Shown: piece by piece, positions 30,394 to 40,558 of the stretch
Numbering within the stretch: position 1 is the stretch's first letter
Layout: each line of letters starts with the position of its first letter
Assembly (NCBI GenBank): GCA_965240325.2
Contig: OZ251226.1
Location: 558,001 to 622,000, forward strand
From: Rebecca billardiae RCC1528
Lineage: Eukaryota > Haptophyta
Reading direction: 5' to 3'
Length of the DNA stretch: 64,000 nt
The notes under the pieces: generated by a model
The model's input: the letters and a program-made list of their open reading frames with translations, nothing else
Told to the model about the DNA's origin: nothing
Database searches by the model: none
Translations under genes and position numbers: made by a program

Positions 30394-32007
30394 ATGTCGC
30401 GCGTGGACGAGGTGCCCACCCTGCCCCCTGCCGAGCATACCCTCGCCTTCTGCGGCCGCTTCATCCGCACCCCGACCCTCGGCGAGCTCGTGATCTCGTC
30501 GCCGCAGGGCCTCATCCTGGTGGACGAGCGCTCGGGCGCGATCGCGCTCGTGCTCGATCTGGCGGGCTCGTCGGCGGCGTGCGACGCCGCGCGCGCGCAC
30601 GTGGGGACGCTGCCGAGCGAGTGCGTCACCACGCTCGGCCCCTCGCAGTTCCTGCTTCCCGGCTTCGTCGATGGGCACGCGCATGCGCCGCAGTACGCAA
30701 ACCACGGGATTGGCCTGGACCTTCCGCTCCTCGACTGGCTGGAGCGGTACACGTTCCCGACGGAGTCGCGCTTCAAGGACGTGGAGTACGCGAAGCGTAT
30801 CTACCGCTCCGCCGTCGGCCGCCACCTGCGCTTCGGCACCACCACGTGCTCGTACTTTGCGACCATCCACCGCGAGGGCTCTGAGGAGCTCGTGCGGCAG
30901 GTGCGGCTCGCCGGCCAGCGCGCGCACGTGGGCAAGGTGTCGATGGACCGGAACTCGCCGCCGAACTACATCGAGCCGTCGGCGACGGTTGCCGCCAAGG
31001 AGGCCGAGCTCTTCGTCGACAACGTCCTCACCTCGCGCAAGCACGACGAGAAGTGCGGCGAGGGCAGCGCGAAGCCGCCGCTCGTGACGCCGGCCGTCAT
31101 CCCGCGCTTTGCGCCGTCGTGCACGCCCGAGCTGATGGCGGCGCTGGGGAAGCTCTCGCGCCGTGGCGAGCCCGGCGGGCGCGGGCCGCTGCCCATGCAC
31201 ACGCACCTCTCCGAGAACGCCTCGGAGTGCGCGTGGGTGATGGAGATGCACCCGGAGGCCTCGTGCTACGCAGACGTGTACCGGCAGGCGGGCCTGCTGC
31301 ACGAGCGTTCCTACTTTGCGCACTGCTGCCACTGCAACCCCACGGAGCGCGACATGCTGCACTCGCACGGCGCGGGCGTGGTGCACTGCGCCGCGTCGAA
31401 CTTCCTCGTCGGCGGCGCGCTGTGCAACGTGCGCCGCTGGTTGGAAGAGGGCGTGCCCGTCGCCCTCGGCACGGACGTGTCGGGCGGCTGGTCCGCGTCG
31501 ATGCTCGATGCGATCCGGCAGACGGTCATCACCTCCAACCTCGTCAGCCGCGCGCCGGACGAGAACGAGCGCAAGTGGGCGCCGCTCACGTGGCAGGAGA
31601 CGCTGTACCTCGCCACGCAGGGCGGCGCGCGCGTGCTCGGCCTCGCCGACGTCACCGGCGACCTCCGGCCGGGCCTCCAGTTCGACGCGCTCCTCGTCGA
31701 CGTCGCGCCGCCGTGCGGCGGCGCCTTCTGCGTCTTTGACGAGGACGACACGCAGATGCGGCTCGAGAAGTTCCTCTTCACCGGCGACGACCGGCACATC
31801 GCCTCGGTGTACGTGGCGGGGCGGCGAGTCGCGGGCGCGTCGCAGCCCGCGCCGCGCTCCACGCCGCGCGGGACCGCCTCCGGCTCGACCGACGAGACGG
31901 CCGACGACCCGCTCGTCGCAAACGCGCGCGGCATCCGCGCGCGCGCCGCCGTGGACGCGGACGAGGCGGCGGCGCGCCCGGCCAAGGCGCTCAAGCTCGG
32001 CGAGTAG
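30394..32007 (+). CDS. Guanine deaminase
   Basis: A 537-residue amidohydrolase-superfamily enzyme that converts guanine to xanthine and ammonia. The core follows animal guanine deaminase: GFVDGHAHAPQ (90-100, first metal-binding HxH), LPLLDWLERYTFP, FGTTTCSYFATIH, MHTHLSEN (next His), FAHCCHC, HCAASNF and LGTDVSGGWSASMLDAIR (catalytic/metal Asp). It ends with a charged low-complexity tail (about 480-537) absent from animal enzymes. An insertion after NVLTSRK (residues about 225-240) is also lineage-specific. The ATG at 30394 is chosen because upstream in-frame sequence is compositionally unlike the protein. Its product feeds the xanthine-urate-allantoin route served by the two preceding genes. 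Confidence 0.93.
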   Translation: MSRVDEVPTLPPAEHTLAFCGRFIRTPTLGELVISSPQGLILVDERSGAIALVLDLAGSSAACDAARAHVGTLPSECVTTLGPSQFLLPGFVDGHAHAPQYANHGIGLDLPLLDWLERYTFPTESRFKDVEYAKRIYRSAVGRHLRFGTTTCSYFATIHREGSEELVRQVRLAGQRAHVGKVSMDRNSPPNYIEPSATVAAKEAELFVDNVLTSRKHDEKCGEGSAKPPLVTPAVIPRFAPSCTPELMAALGKLSRRGEPGGRGPLPMHTHLSENASECAWVMEMHPEASCYADVYRQAGLLHERSYFAHCCHCNPTERDMLHSHGAGVVHCAASNFLVGGALCNVRRWLEEGVPVALGTDVSGGWSASMLDAIRQTVITSNLVSRAPDENERKWAPLTWQETLYLATQGGARVLGLADVTGDLRPGLQFDALLVDVAPPCGGAFCVFDEDDTQMRLEKFLFTGDDRHIASVYVAGRRVAGASQPAPRSTPRGTASGSTDETADDPLVANARGIRARAAVDADEAAARPAKALKLGE

Positions 32008-32893
32008 GCGCGCGGACTGGCCGCCGCGCTCGGCTCGCGCGCGAGAGACGCGCGCGCCGCGTCGCAGAGCCCCTCAACTCCTCCCACCTCGGCATCCACC
32101 AACCACCTGTCGCCCACCACCTGAAGCCCTAGTTTCCTCTGCTCCGCTGTGCACTCCTCGCCCCGGGGCGTCGCACCGGCTCGCACGCGAGCGGTGAGAC
32201 TCACCTTCGAGAAGCCGTGCCGCCGCGCCCGCCTCAAGTCCCTGTCGGGCTTGACGCAGCGCACGTCCGCCATCGCCGCTTCAACAACCTCATCGGCACC
32301 GCGCCCTCCGTGCATCGTCGTAGTCGGATACGGAGGACCAGGACGACACGGCCTGCGACGTCGCGACCGCGGCCGACCGCCGCACCCGGCCCCGGGCCTC
32401 CAGGTCCGTCCAGCGCAGCGGCAGCGGCGCCCAGCGGCAGTGTCCAGCCGTCACGGCACGGCCCATAGCCCCACTGTACACATTTTATAAAGTGACATAT
32501 ACCAACAATGTTCCGATGATGACCGCAGTGACGGCAGCCACTCAGCCCGTCGTACTCGTATAGAGGCGTTAGCGTAGAGTTTAATAATAATAAGATAATA
32601 AGTTACGGTAACTAGTACCGGGCCGTACCGGCACCAGTAGGCAGTACTACGGAGTGAACGCCTTCGGCACGGGCGTCCGGCGTCACGGCGTGCGAGTCAG
32701 TGAGTGAGACGTCCGAAGACGAACGTTGGACGTTGCCAGGCGTCAGTCACTGCTGTCGACTGTCGTTCTGGAGAACGAGATAATCCGAGATTCGGTCCCG
32801 AGACCCGACTCCCGAGCCGCGGCGTGCGGTCAGGAGGCTCGATCGCACTCCACGGCCACGGGCTACGGCTGCTGCGCGCCACTGAGGTCTGAG
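32008..32893. other. Intergenic region
   Basis: Convergent 3' ends of guanine deaminase and the amidohydrolase. No supported feature. Confidence 0.5.
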
Positions 32894-33838
32894 CTAGCTC
32901 AGCCTGTAGATGCGCACGGCATTGTCGTGGAACAGTGCCCGGAGCTGCGCCTTGCCCAGCTTCGCCTCCTGCGCCACCTTGTGGTACATGCCCCAGCGCT
33001 CCTTGGCGCTGCTGAAGTCGATCAGGTCGACGGGCAGGTTCGACGAGAACATGCAGCGCTCCACGCCGAACGCCTCGATGCACGTGAGCACGTGCTTGCG
33101 CGTCTCCTCGACGTCGAAGCCGCCGTCGTACGCGCCGAGCCCGCCAATCTTGCACGCCACGTTCGGCACAGCCGCGAGCTTGGCGAGGCCCCTCTGCCAG
33201 GCGTCGAACTCGCCGCGAAGCGGGAACCCGGCGTGGTTGAGCACGACCTGCAGCTTCGGGAAGCGCGCGGCGAAGCCCGCCGCCTCCTCCAGCTGCACCG
33301 CGCACACCTGCAGGTCGAAGATCAGCCCGCGCGCCTCGAGCAGCCCCACGCCCTTCAGAAACGCCTTGTCGGACATGTAGCGCCCGTGCTCGCTCTGGTT
33401 GAGCTCCGGGCGTGTCGGGTGCCAGTCAAGCATGAAGCGCACGCCGCGGAAGTTCTTGAAGTGCATGTGCGCGTCGAGGATGGGCGCGGCCTGCTCAGGC
33501 TTGTCGAGCGGTGCCCATGCGATGATGCCGTCGGGCCGGCCGGTCGTGTCGGCCAGCGCCTGCATGTACGCGGTCTCTGCGATCGGCATGCCCGTGCTCG
33601 CGTGCATGTTCGCCTGGACGTACACCGACTTGGCCAGCGGTGCGAAGGGCTTGAGGTCCGCCGCATGCATCGCCGGCGTGTACGGCTTGGCGACGGGCGC
33701 GAACCGCCCATACGGCGTGTCGTGCGCAGAGCCGCCTGGCACGACCTCACGCAGCCAATGGTGCGTGTCCGGCGACCAGTAGTGCACGTGGGGATCCGCG
33801 ATCGCATCGGGCATACCGCTCATCATCCGCTTCAGCAT
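32894..33838 (-). CDS. Amidohydrolase_2 family TIM-barrel hydrolase
   Basis: A 314-residue protein of the amidohydrolase-related (ACMSD/PDC hydrolase-like) family. It begins after a short leader with ADPHVHYWSPDTHHW (HVH metal motif, 17-19). Later come FRGVRFMLDWHP, a metal-type His in VLNHAGFPL, and MFSSNLPVDL, where the usual Asp sits near a conserved Ser-Asn. The family decarboxylates or hydrolyses small ring compounds; substrates vary too much to assign. It lies convergent to the guanine deaminase gene, so a role in the same nitrogen catabolism is possible but unproven. The ATG at 33838 is selected; the frame extends upstream but without homology. A frame antisense to this gene is rejected. 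Confidence 0.88.
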   Translation of the reverse strand: MLKRMMSGMPDAIADPHVHYWSPDTHHWLREVVPGGSAHDTPYGRFAPVAKPYTPAMHAADLKPFAPLAKSVYVQANMHASTGMPIAETAYMQALADTTGRPDGIIAWAPLDKPEQAAPILDAHMHFKNFRGVRFMLDWHPTRPELNQSEHGRYMSDKAFLKGVGLLEARGLIFDLQVCAVQLEEAAGFAARFPKLQVVLNHAGFPLRGEFDAWQRGLAKLAAVPNVACKIGGLGAYDGGFDVEETRKHVLTCIEAFGVERCMFSSNLPVDLIDFSSAKERWGMYHKVAQEAKLGKAQLRALFHDNAVRIYRLS

Positions 33839-34309
33839 GGCTGTGGCAGGTGTGCGCTGCGCTGAAAATCTCCCACCGCGCCAGCTCTGTCTCAACATGC
33901 GCTCACGCGCTTCCTTCCGGCCAACTTCGCGATCGCGGCCACCCGGCTGCCGACCTTGCTGCCAATCTGAAATCAAGATGGCTGCCGTTCCCGATCGAGA
34001 TCACAAATTCGTGACGAACCGGAAGCCTGTAACTACGGCCAGGCGCAACGGCTCGCCCTTGTAGCGACTACTACCAGTACGGAACCGGATCTCGCGCAAA
34101 ACGAACTCGCGAATAACAGCTCCTAATTGAGAGGATCTTGCGCCGTGTGGCGGCGGCTGCTCGACATCTTGATCAGCAGGCTGCTGATTACTTAGTGATT
34201 TTCTAGTGGTTATCATAGAGCACCTGCTGCGACTCGGACTTCACGGCGCGCGCCGGCGCGAACAGGACGGTTGACGCCCACTCCTGGCGCGGGCACCATT
34301 CCCACCGCC
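33839..34309. other. Divergent intergenic region
   Basis: 471 bp between the divergent amidohydrolase and histidine phosphatase starts; no motif recognised. Confidence 0.45.
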
Positions 34310-35381
34310 ATGACGCACCTGGACCCGCACCACGTCCGGCACGTGGCGCGGGGTTTGCTCCCGTCGAAGCAGATCGTGTTCATTCGGCACGGGCAGTCGA
34401 TCGCGAACGCCGAGAGCGAGATTGCTGATGAGGATCACGCCAACCCCAAGTATTTTGACGCGCGCATGACCGAGCTGGGGCAAAACCAGGCGAGCAGCTG
34501 GGCGGGCGTCGCGCCGACGTGGGACATCGAGGAGGTGTACGTCTCGCCCCTCACCCGTGCCCTGGAGACCGCCTGCCGGATCTTCGAGCACTGCGACTGC
34601 GACATGCACGTGACGCCGTACGCTCGCGAGGGCTGGGTGCATTGCTTCGAGAACCGCGGGCGCTTGCTGCCCGAGCTCGAGAACGGCACCGCCAGCGCGG
34701 AGATAGTCGCGCGATATCCCGTGCTCGGTAAGCAGCAATGGCCTGCCCTCGCCGACCTCCCGGGCGCGCACAAGCTGCGCGGGCTCAAGCAGCTCGCCGT
34801 GCCCCTGCCGCAGCGGTGGGATGCTGCGGAGGAGGAGGGGCGAGCAAAGGACGAGGAGGGGCTCTTCGCCAGGTGGAAGGAGGGCATCGACGACCTGAAG
34901 CACCAGCTCCTCCAGTCGAGCGCCTCGCGCATCGCCGTCGTCTGCCACTGGGGCATCATCTGGGAGCTGACCGGCGTCGACTGCGAGAACTGCTCACTCG
35001 TCCCGACTGTGGTGCAGGGGAGCACGGGCGATGAATGGTCGTGCACCGTGTGCGAGCCGATCATGGAGCACCCGCCCTTGGGTGCGCGCCGCGCGTCTCG
35101 AGCCGCGCGGCCGCCCCAGCGCAGCACGCAGGCTCGCCCCCGCCGGCTCCGCCTGCGGCGCCATTGCCGCGCGCGCTGCGCTGCGCCGCTGCCGCGCGTG
35201 CACCGCTCACGCCCGCCACCCGGCCGGGCGGTCACGCGCGCACGCCGTTGCTGCAGGCATTCGCGCTTATGACCACGAGCAGGCGCAGAGCCCACAGACT
35301 CCGACGCATGCGCACGCGAAGATGGCCGCCGCGCACGGGTTCACCGCGGATGCGGCAGCGTGCGCAACGGTCAACAAGTGA
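34310..35381 (+). CDS. Histidine phosphatase (phosphoglycerate mutase-like) family protein (2 exons)
   Basis: Predicted exons 34310-35081 and 35257-35381 (298 aa). The catalytic core has VFIRHGQS (residues 23-30, phosphorylated His27), VYVSPLTRALETA (substrate-pocket Arg and Glu) and VVCHWGIIWELTG with the second catalytic His in CHWG. These define the histidine phosphatase superfamily; the CHWG variant also occurs in plant-type members. The second exon is less certain: a GT donor (G|GTGCGC) and CAG acceptor keep the frame, giving a C-terminus ending ACATVNK; without splicing the frame runs into Arg/Ala-rich sequence. Substrate unknown: the family includes sugar-phosphate, nucleotide and protein phosphatases. 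Confidence 0.82.
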
Positions 35382-36212
35382 TGGCCGGTCCACTGGGCCC
35401 GGTCGTGGGCGCGGGGCTGCGCGCGGCCCTACGACCGCCGCCACGGCACATGGGCGTATTGCGATTAGCGCATGGCGAAGGCGATGCACAGCGACACACC
35501 GACGGGGCACCGTCTACGGGCTACAGGGGGGTCCAGATGAAGTTGGGGAGTTTTGAAGGGAAGCCATGGCGGGCATGAATGGCCGTCCCACCGCGATCCA
35601 AGGCGCGAGTGCAACGTCCGGGACAGGGGGGCGTTGCACTCGCCGGTCGGCGTCGCCGTACGAGCGCGCGTGCGTGAGTGACAGCTTCCCTTCCGACTTT
35701 TCGACCACTCTCACGTCCACGTCCACGTCATCGTGTGACCGGCGCGCGCGAGACTGCGCATGGGAAGGATGGGCAAGTAGTGGGCAGGATCACCCTTCTG
35801 ATGGCTGTGTTGACCTCTGGGGCATGCCAGGCGAGGGTGCAGACCTATCAATGTTCTGCCTGACCCCACAAGTCGTGAGTCTGACGATCAATGTTGGCTA
35901 CGCGGTAGTCGTGCGACCGCCGTCCGACACGGCTGCCATGCGATTACGCGTGGCGTGTGCGCGCCTGTCAACGGCGGGGTGATCAACGACCGGCATGGCT
36001 AGCAAGCTGGTCAGTGATAGCAGCAGCCTTCTCTGGGACCACTCCGCGCGATTTGGCGACCTCGCCACGGCTCAATGCCCGTCCAGAGGCACGGACGTGC
36101 CGCACTACCTGGCCAGCCACCATCGAAGTACCCGCCACCATCTGGCCGTACCGTATGTGGTTCAACCTCCGTTCTGCTGCCATTCCCGGTCGGTATTATG
36201 ACGCTCCCGAGA

Positions 36213-36306
36213 CGGGCGTGAGACTGTCCGCCGTGCCGACTCCCTCCCCCGTCCCCGTGCGGGCGTGAGACTGTCCGCCGTGCCGACTCCCTCCCCCGTC
36301 CCCGTG
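36213..36306. repeat. 47-bp tandem duplication
   Basis: Two adjacent near-identical 47-bp units starting CGGGCGTGAGACTGTCCGCC. Confidence 0.85.
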
Positions 36307-36593
36307 GCCGAGGTGGAGCCGGGAGGGCTCGCCGATCGCTGTGACTTGAGAGTGAGCTAGTGAGCTAGCGGCTCTGGCTCCGGTTGACCCCTGCCAGTCC
36401 GGTCATAGAAACCGGGCGTACCGAAAATGATCATCGCATTCCTGATGCGGCCGAATAGTGATTAGTGAAGGCGCCCGAAACTACAGATGATTGAAAGTGT
36501 CCCGTGCCCGTGGAGGCACCGTGGACGCGTCACGCGACCTAATGCCACGCGACCCCAAGTGCGGGCCGGTTGCTATGTCAGATGCGGGCGCAT

Positions 36594-36620
36594 GAGACGC
36601 ACACAGCTCAGGCAGGCGAG
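36594..36620 (+). repeat. Dispersed repeat C, partial copy
   Basis: GAGACGCACACAGCTCAGGC and the next seven bases are identical to the core of the copies at 50131-50182 and 62238-62289. Confidence 0.7.
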
Positions 36621-37157
36621 TAATAAGGACATCTCACTTGACATCTGGCCCGAGACTAGGGGCACAGTCTCGGCAGGGTCCGATAGCTAGTAGCTACTCA
36701 AATAACTCATAGTCTTACCGATACGGACCGGCGCAGGCGGCCCGGTCTGCCCCCGGAGGCCGCGTGAACCAGACACCACTGTCACCAGACGCAGACCATA
36801 TTCATACTATTCAGTAAGGTAGTGAGTGATGTAAGTCAGTAGCTGCCTCTCTAGTCTCTAACGGATCATGGGGTAAGTCCGTTAGTCCCACTCTGACTCA
36901 CCCTGACCCAGGGCGCGCCCGAAGTCTCAGATAGGGCCGCCGCTGTCACGCTGTGGCGGGCTTGACCGCAACTTGGCCAGTGGCCGCTGCCCGAGCGCGG
37001 CCCCCTTGGTTGGCCTTAAATGGCTTAATGGAGCTCGAGAAACTTCCGGTCTGACTCTGAGCCCTGCTCGTTTACTACTCTGCTCATCAGGATTCAGGCG
37101 GGCGGCGCGGTAATTCTGCGAGTGCGAGCGTGACCGAGCGTGACCGAGCGTGACAGA

Positions 37158-37332
37158 GGCGCGGAGTCCGGGGGCGGCTGCCCTGGCGCCAGGCCGCCAG
37201 GCCCCCAGGAGGAGCCCCCCCTGTGACAACGTGACAGCGTGACAGCGTGACAGCGTGACAGCTCACTGAGTCCGGGTGGGCGCGGAGTCCGGGGTGCTGC
37301 CCTGGGCCCTGGCGCCAGGCCGCCAGGCCCCC
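37158..37332. repeat. Duplicated ~50-bp block with GTGACAGC iterations
   Basis: 37158-37206 and 37278-37332 share GGCGCGGAGTCCGGGG and TGGCGCCAGGCCGCCAGGCC. Between them GTGACAGC is repeated about four times. Confidence 0.75.
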
Positions 37333-37484
37333 TTTGAATAATAAACACGCGCGATTAAAAGTAGAGTGGAGTTCAGGGTGGTGCGGTGCCGCTGCGGAAC
37401 CTTTAAAATTCCCCTTTATAACGGGCTCCGACTCAATCGCCAACCGCAAGGGCGTTCACACTTCACACTACTGATTTGAAGACG

Positions 37485-38333
37485 ATGGCGGGTCGTGGCG
37501 CGGACAGCTACGTCGAGCACGTGCGTTCGCAGGCGGCCGAGTTTCGCTCGAGCGCGGAGGAGCTCGCAGCCCGTCGTCAGCGCCTCCTCTCTGAGCAGCG
37601 TCACCTCGTTCCGCGAGCTCCGAGTCCGGGCCCACGCAGCCCGGCACGTGGTGGCTATGCGGCGCGAGGCAAGCTCACGCTGCACGCGGACCGCGGTGCG
37701 CCACCTTCGCAGGAGCGCGCGAGGCCGTCGTCAGCGCAGGGCGGCAGTACGCGCCGCCCGGACTCTGCTCCACGTCAATCGCCCTCGCCACCTCCCTCGG
37801 GCGCTCACACAGCCAGGGAGCCTGGTTCCACGCGCTCGACACGCTATCGCGAGATGCAGCACACGGCTTCGCGCCTGCTCGCCGAGCTCGAGCGGTCGGA
37901 TCGTGAGTGGCGCTTCTACGTGGGCAAGCTGGAGAAGCGAGTGGCGGCGCTCGAGGGTGAGAACCACAAGCTGAGGCAACATCTCGACGAGGTGCGCTCC
38001 GTCACGCCTGGCGTAAAGTTCTCGCTCTCCGACGGGCAGCAGGATCTGGAGCCGACGCGAGACCCGCCGCTCGGGCTCACCGCGTATGCAAACGCGTACG
38101 TGAACGTCTCGCCCGTGAGGGCCGCGTTTCTCGACAGGCAGGCTGGCTCGCCGTACCGCGCGCAGCGCGAGTGGGGCTCGGCGCAGGCCGACGTGGCCCG
38201 TGAGCGCATGCTGCAGCACTCGCGGGAGGTGTCCGCCCAACTGTCACTCGCAAGTCGAGAGATCCTTGATCAGCCAATGGCGCGCATGCGGCCGCGCTCC
38301 GAGCTCATCTCGCTTTCCACGCGCCGTTGGTAG
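37485..38333 (+). CDS. Hypothetical coiled-coil protein
   Basis: A 282-residue, single-exon protein that I do not recognise. It starts MAGRGADSYVEHVRSQAAEF with an N-terminal helix, then a Ser/Pro/Arg-rich disordered stretch (about 45-115). A clear coiled coil follows (about 125-170; TASRLLAELERSDREW, then KLEKRVAALEGENHKLRQHL). The C-terminal part includes NVSPVRAAFLDRQAGSPYR and a closing helix. There are no catalytic motifs or membrane segments. Order-disorder-coil proteins of this kind are common at cytoskeletal or ciliary structures, but nothing here proves that. The ATG follows a TTG codon in frame; I use the ATG. Codon use matches the neighbouring genes, so I consider it real. Confidence 0.7.
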   Translation: MAGRGADSYVEHVRSQAAEFRSSAEELAARRQRLLSEQRHLVPRAPSPGPRSPARGGYAARGKLTLHADRGAPPSQERARPSSAQGGSTRRPDSAPRQSPSPPPSGAHTAREPGSTRSTRYREMQHTASRLLAELERSDREWRFYVGKLEKRVAALEGENHKLRQHLDEVRSVTPGVKFSLSDGQQDLEPTRDPPLGLTAYANAYVNVSPVRAAFLDRQAGSPYRAQREWGSAQADVARERMLQHSREVSAQLSLASREILDQPMARMRPRSELISLSTRRW

Positions 38334-39020
38334 CTCGGTTCTTCTCTGCCGAGTCGCCCACGCACCGTCGGCGTCGTCGGCAATCATCGTGCCGCGGTCT
38401 GCAGCGCAGCACGCGCGCCTAAACGCGCGGCCGATGCATTGCTATATTTGGCCTATTTGAAAATATTTGCTGCGCGCTGTCTGAGTACTGCATGACAGGC
38501 TGTCTCCGTCCACAGTTGCTAAGCTATAGTGTCAGATCAGTGTCCGAACTTATGTCGCGTGGCGTCAAGCTGCTATAGTAGTAGCTACTAGTTAATACTA
38601 ATAGAGTAATTAATAAACTGATGTATAACTAGTGTCACTACTTAGTGTGAGTCACTGAGTACTCAGCACTCTGAGAGTAGTCCGGTGCGGACGTGAGTAG
38701 TTTGCCAGTGATAAGCTGCTACTGCTATACTCATACAGTGATACACTCATCATCATACAGGATTCATCGTCCCGTTTACTCCCTTAATTAGAGTATAAGA
38801 GTAGCAGGCCGCAGCCGCCGAGGCCCAGCGCCAGCGGCCAGCCCGGGCCAGGGGCCCAGTACTCAGTAGGCAGTAGGGCCCGTCCGGTCAGGCCGAACTG
38901 GAACACTCACAAAGTCACACTGTCACTGTGAGTGTGACACTGAGCCTGGCAAGGCACTCGTCGTCTGCTGATTAGTCTCATGCACCCAGTCACCTGCTAC
39001 TCATAATAGTTAGCATCGGA
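38334..39020. other. Intergenic region
   Basis: AT-richer than surrounding genes and rich in GTGACAGT/ACTGTCAC-like words; no gene recognised. Confidence 0.45.
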
Positions 39021-40296
39021 TCATCGTCGATCACCGTGACCGGATGAGCAGAGTGATAGATCAGCACCGCCACTGGCACTAGGCCCGGCCTTCACCGAGT
39101 TCGCCGGTGAGCCACTGCCGGCAACGAGAAGCGAAAGCGACTCCGCTTGCTCCTCCTCGTCCATCGTGTCTCGCGGCGTGCTCGCCACAGACCCACCTAG
39201 CATTTTGCCCGCAGGGCCGCCGCCTGTCGCCGCCTGTGCGTCGCGGAACTGCGTGTATTTGTACCATGTGTACAGCATGATGCCAACGAAAGCGACGCTG
39301 TAACCCACCCACTGCGAGAACTGCACGACGCTGTTGAAGACATGCGCCGAGAAGACAATGACGAGCCAGTCCTTTGCCACGCCCACCACCTGCCAGCACG
39401 CGGGTGGAGTGCGCCAGGCGCGCGCACGCGCGCACAGCTCATCAGCACAGCTCACTCACCACCGTTGCTGCCGCCAGCTGTAAATCGTGGGGCGCAGCAT
39501 CTCGTGCGCAGCAGGGCGCGCAGAGCTCGCGGCGCACCTTGAGCGTGAGCGCCGACGTCTGCTTGACGAGCACGAGGCTCGACACGTTGAGCATGAACGC
39601 GCAGACGCCGTTGAGCAGCAGCAGCCTGGCGCTCGCGCCGCGCGCGTCCCACACGCGCGCGAGCTCGGCGCCCTCAAAGTAGAGCGCGACGGGTGCGACG
39701 CAGACGAAGCAGATGGGCGACGTGTAGTACACGCCCGACAGGCCGCTCAGCTTCACGCCCGAGTTGGAGTACAGCAGCTCGACCATGACCAGCCTCAGCG
39801 CCTCCAGGCAGACAGAGACGAAAATCATCACGAAGCCAAAGAGCACGAAGTCGAGCTCACCGTAGATGGCGAGCGCGACGCCGCCGCTGGTGATCAGCAC
39901 GATCGCGGCGAGGAGCAGCGAGGGCTTCTCGAGCCCGAAGAAGAAGGAGAGTAGGAGCACGATCGCGGGCGTCCACGCCTTCACCATCTGGATGAACGAG
40001 ACGGTGAGGTACAGGAACGCCTCGTTGCCCGTGCACACCGCCGACGCAAACAGGACGCCCACGGGCAGGACCAGCCGCCTGATCATGTCGACGCTGAGGG
40101 AGGTGTCGACGTAGCCGGCTAATCTAAACGCGCTCGCGATCGAGAAGCTCATGAACATGTGCATCGCGACCAGGCAGAGCGGGAGTGGGAAGCCGCCATA
40201 GACCATGAGCCATTTGTTGAACAGAATGAGGCCGACGCTCAGCCCCACCCACTGCGCGATGGCGACGGCCTTCGTGAGCCACGCCAGCCCTGGCAT
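39021..40296 (-). CDS. Triose-phosphate translocator (TPT) family sugar-phosphate transporter (2 exons)
   Basis: Predicted exons 40296-39538 and 39389-39021 (375 aa). The intron (GTGCGC...GGCAG) joins SALTLK to VVGVAKDWLVIVFSAHVF, the conserved helix of TPT/nucleotide-sugar transporters (drug/metabolite superfamily). About ten hydrophobic helices are visible, with family landmarks LFNKWLM, FIQMVKAWTPAIVLL, SGGVALAIYGE and EALRLVMVELL. The KxW-P and TLK-x-G-x-K-D-W blocks match plant 'probable sugar phosphate/phosphate translocators'. There is no transit peptide, so a Golgi/ER or outermost plastid membrane location is likelier than the plastid inner envelope. The C-terminal tail is hydrophilic and Ser-rich. 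Divergent from the ARMH3-like gene. Confidence 0.9.
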
Positions 40297-40558
40297 GCGC
40301 CCACCCGGCCACGCCCACGCGAGGGCGGCGGCGCGGAGACGAGGAGCTGTGGACCTCGCGGCGCGTGCCGAGGGCGCCGCCGCGGAGGTGCACGCGGCAC
40401 TTCAACCGCACCGCGCGCGGGAGTGTTCAGAATCAGAATACTGTATCGTCACGATGGCGGCCGCTGTTAAAAGATTCCGGTCACTGCATCCAACATTGTG
40501 CCGCAGACTCGCGCGCATTACCCACCGAACTGGGAGCTGCGTAAGCGCGCACGGAAGC

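Larger units (their letters stand above)
35382..37484. other. Intergenic region with short duplications
   Basis: No supported gene. It holds a 47-bp tandem duplication (36213-36306), one copy of dispersed repeat C (36594-36620) and a duplicated CG-rich block (37158-37332) with GTGACAGC iterations between its copies. Confidence 0.5.
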
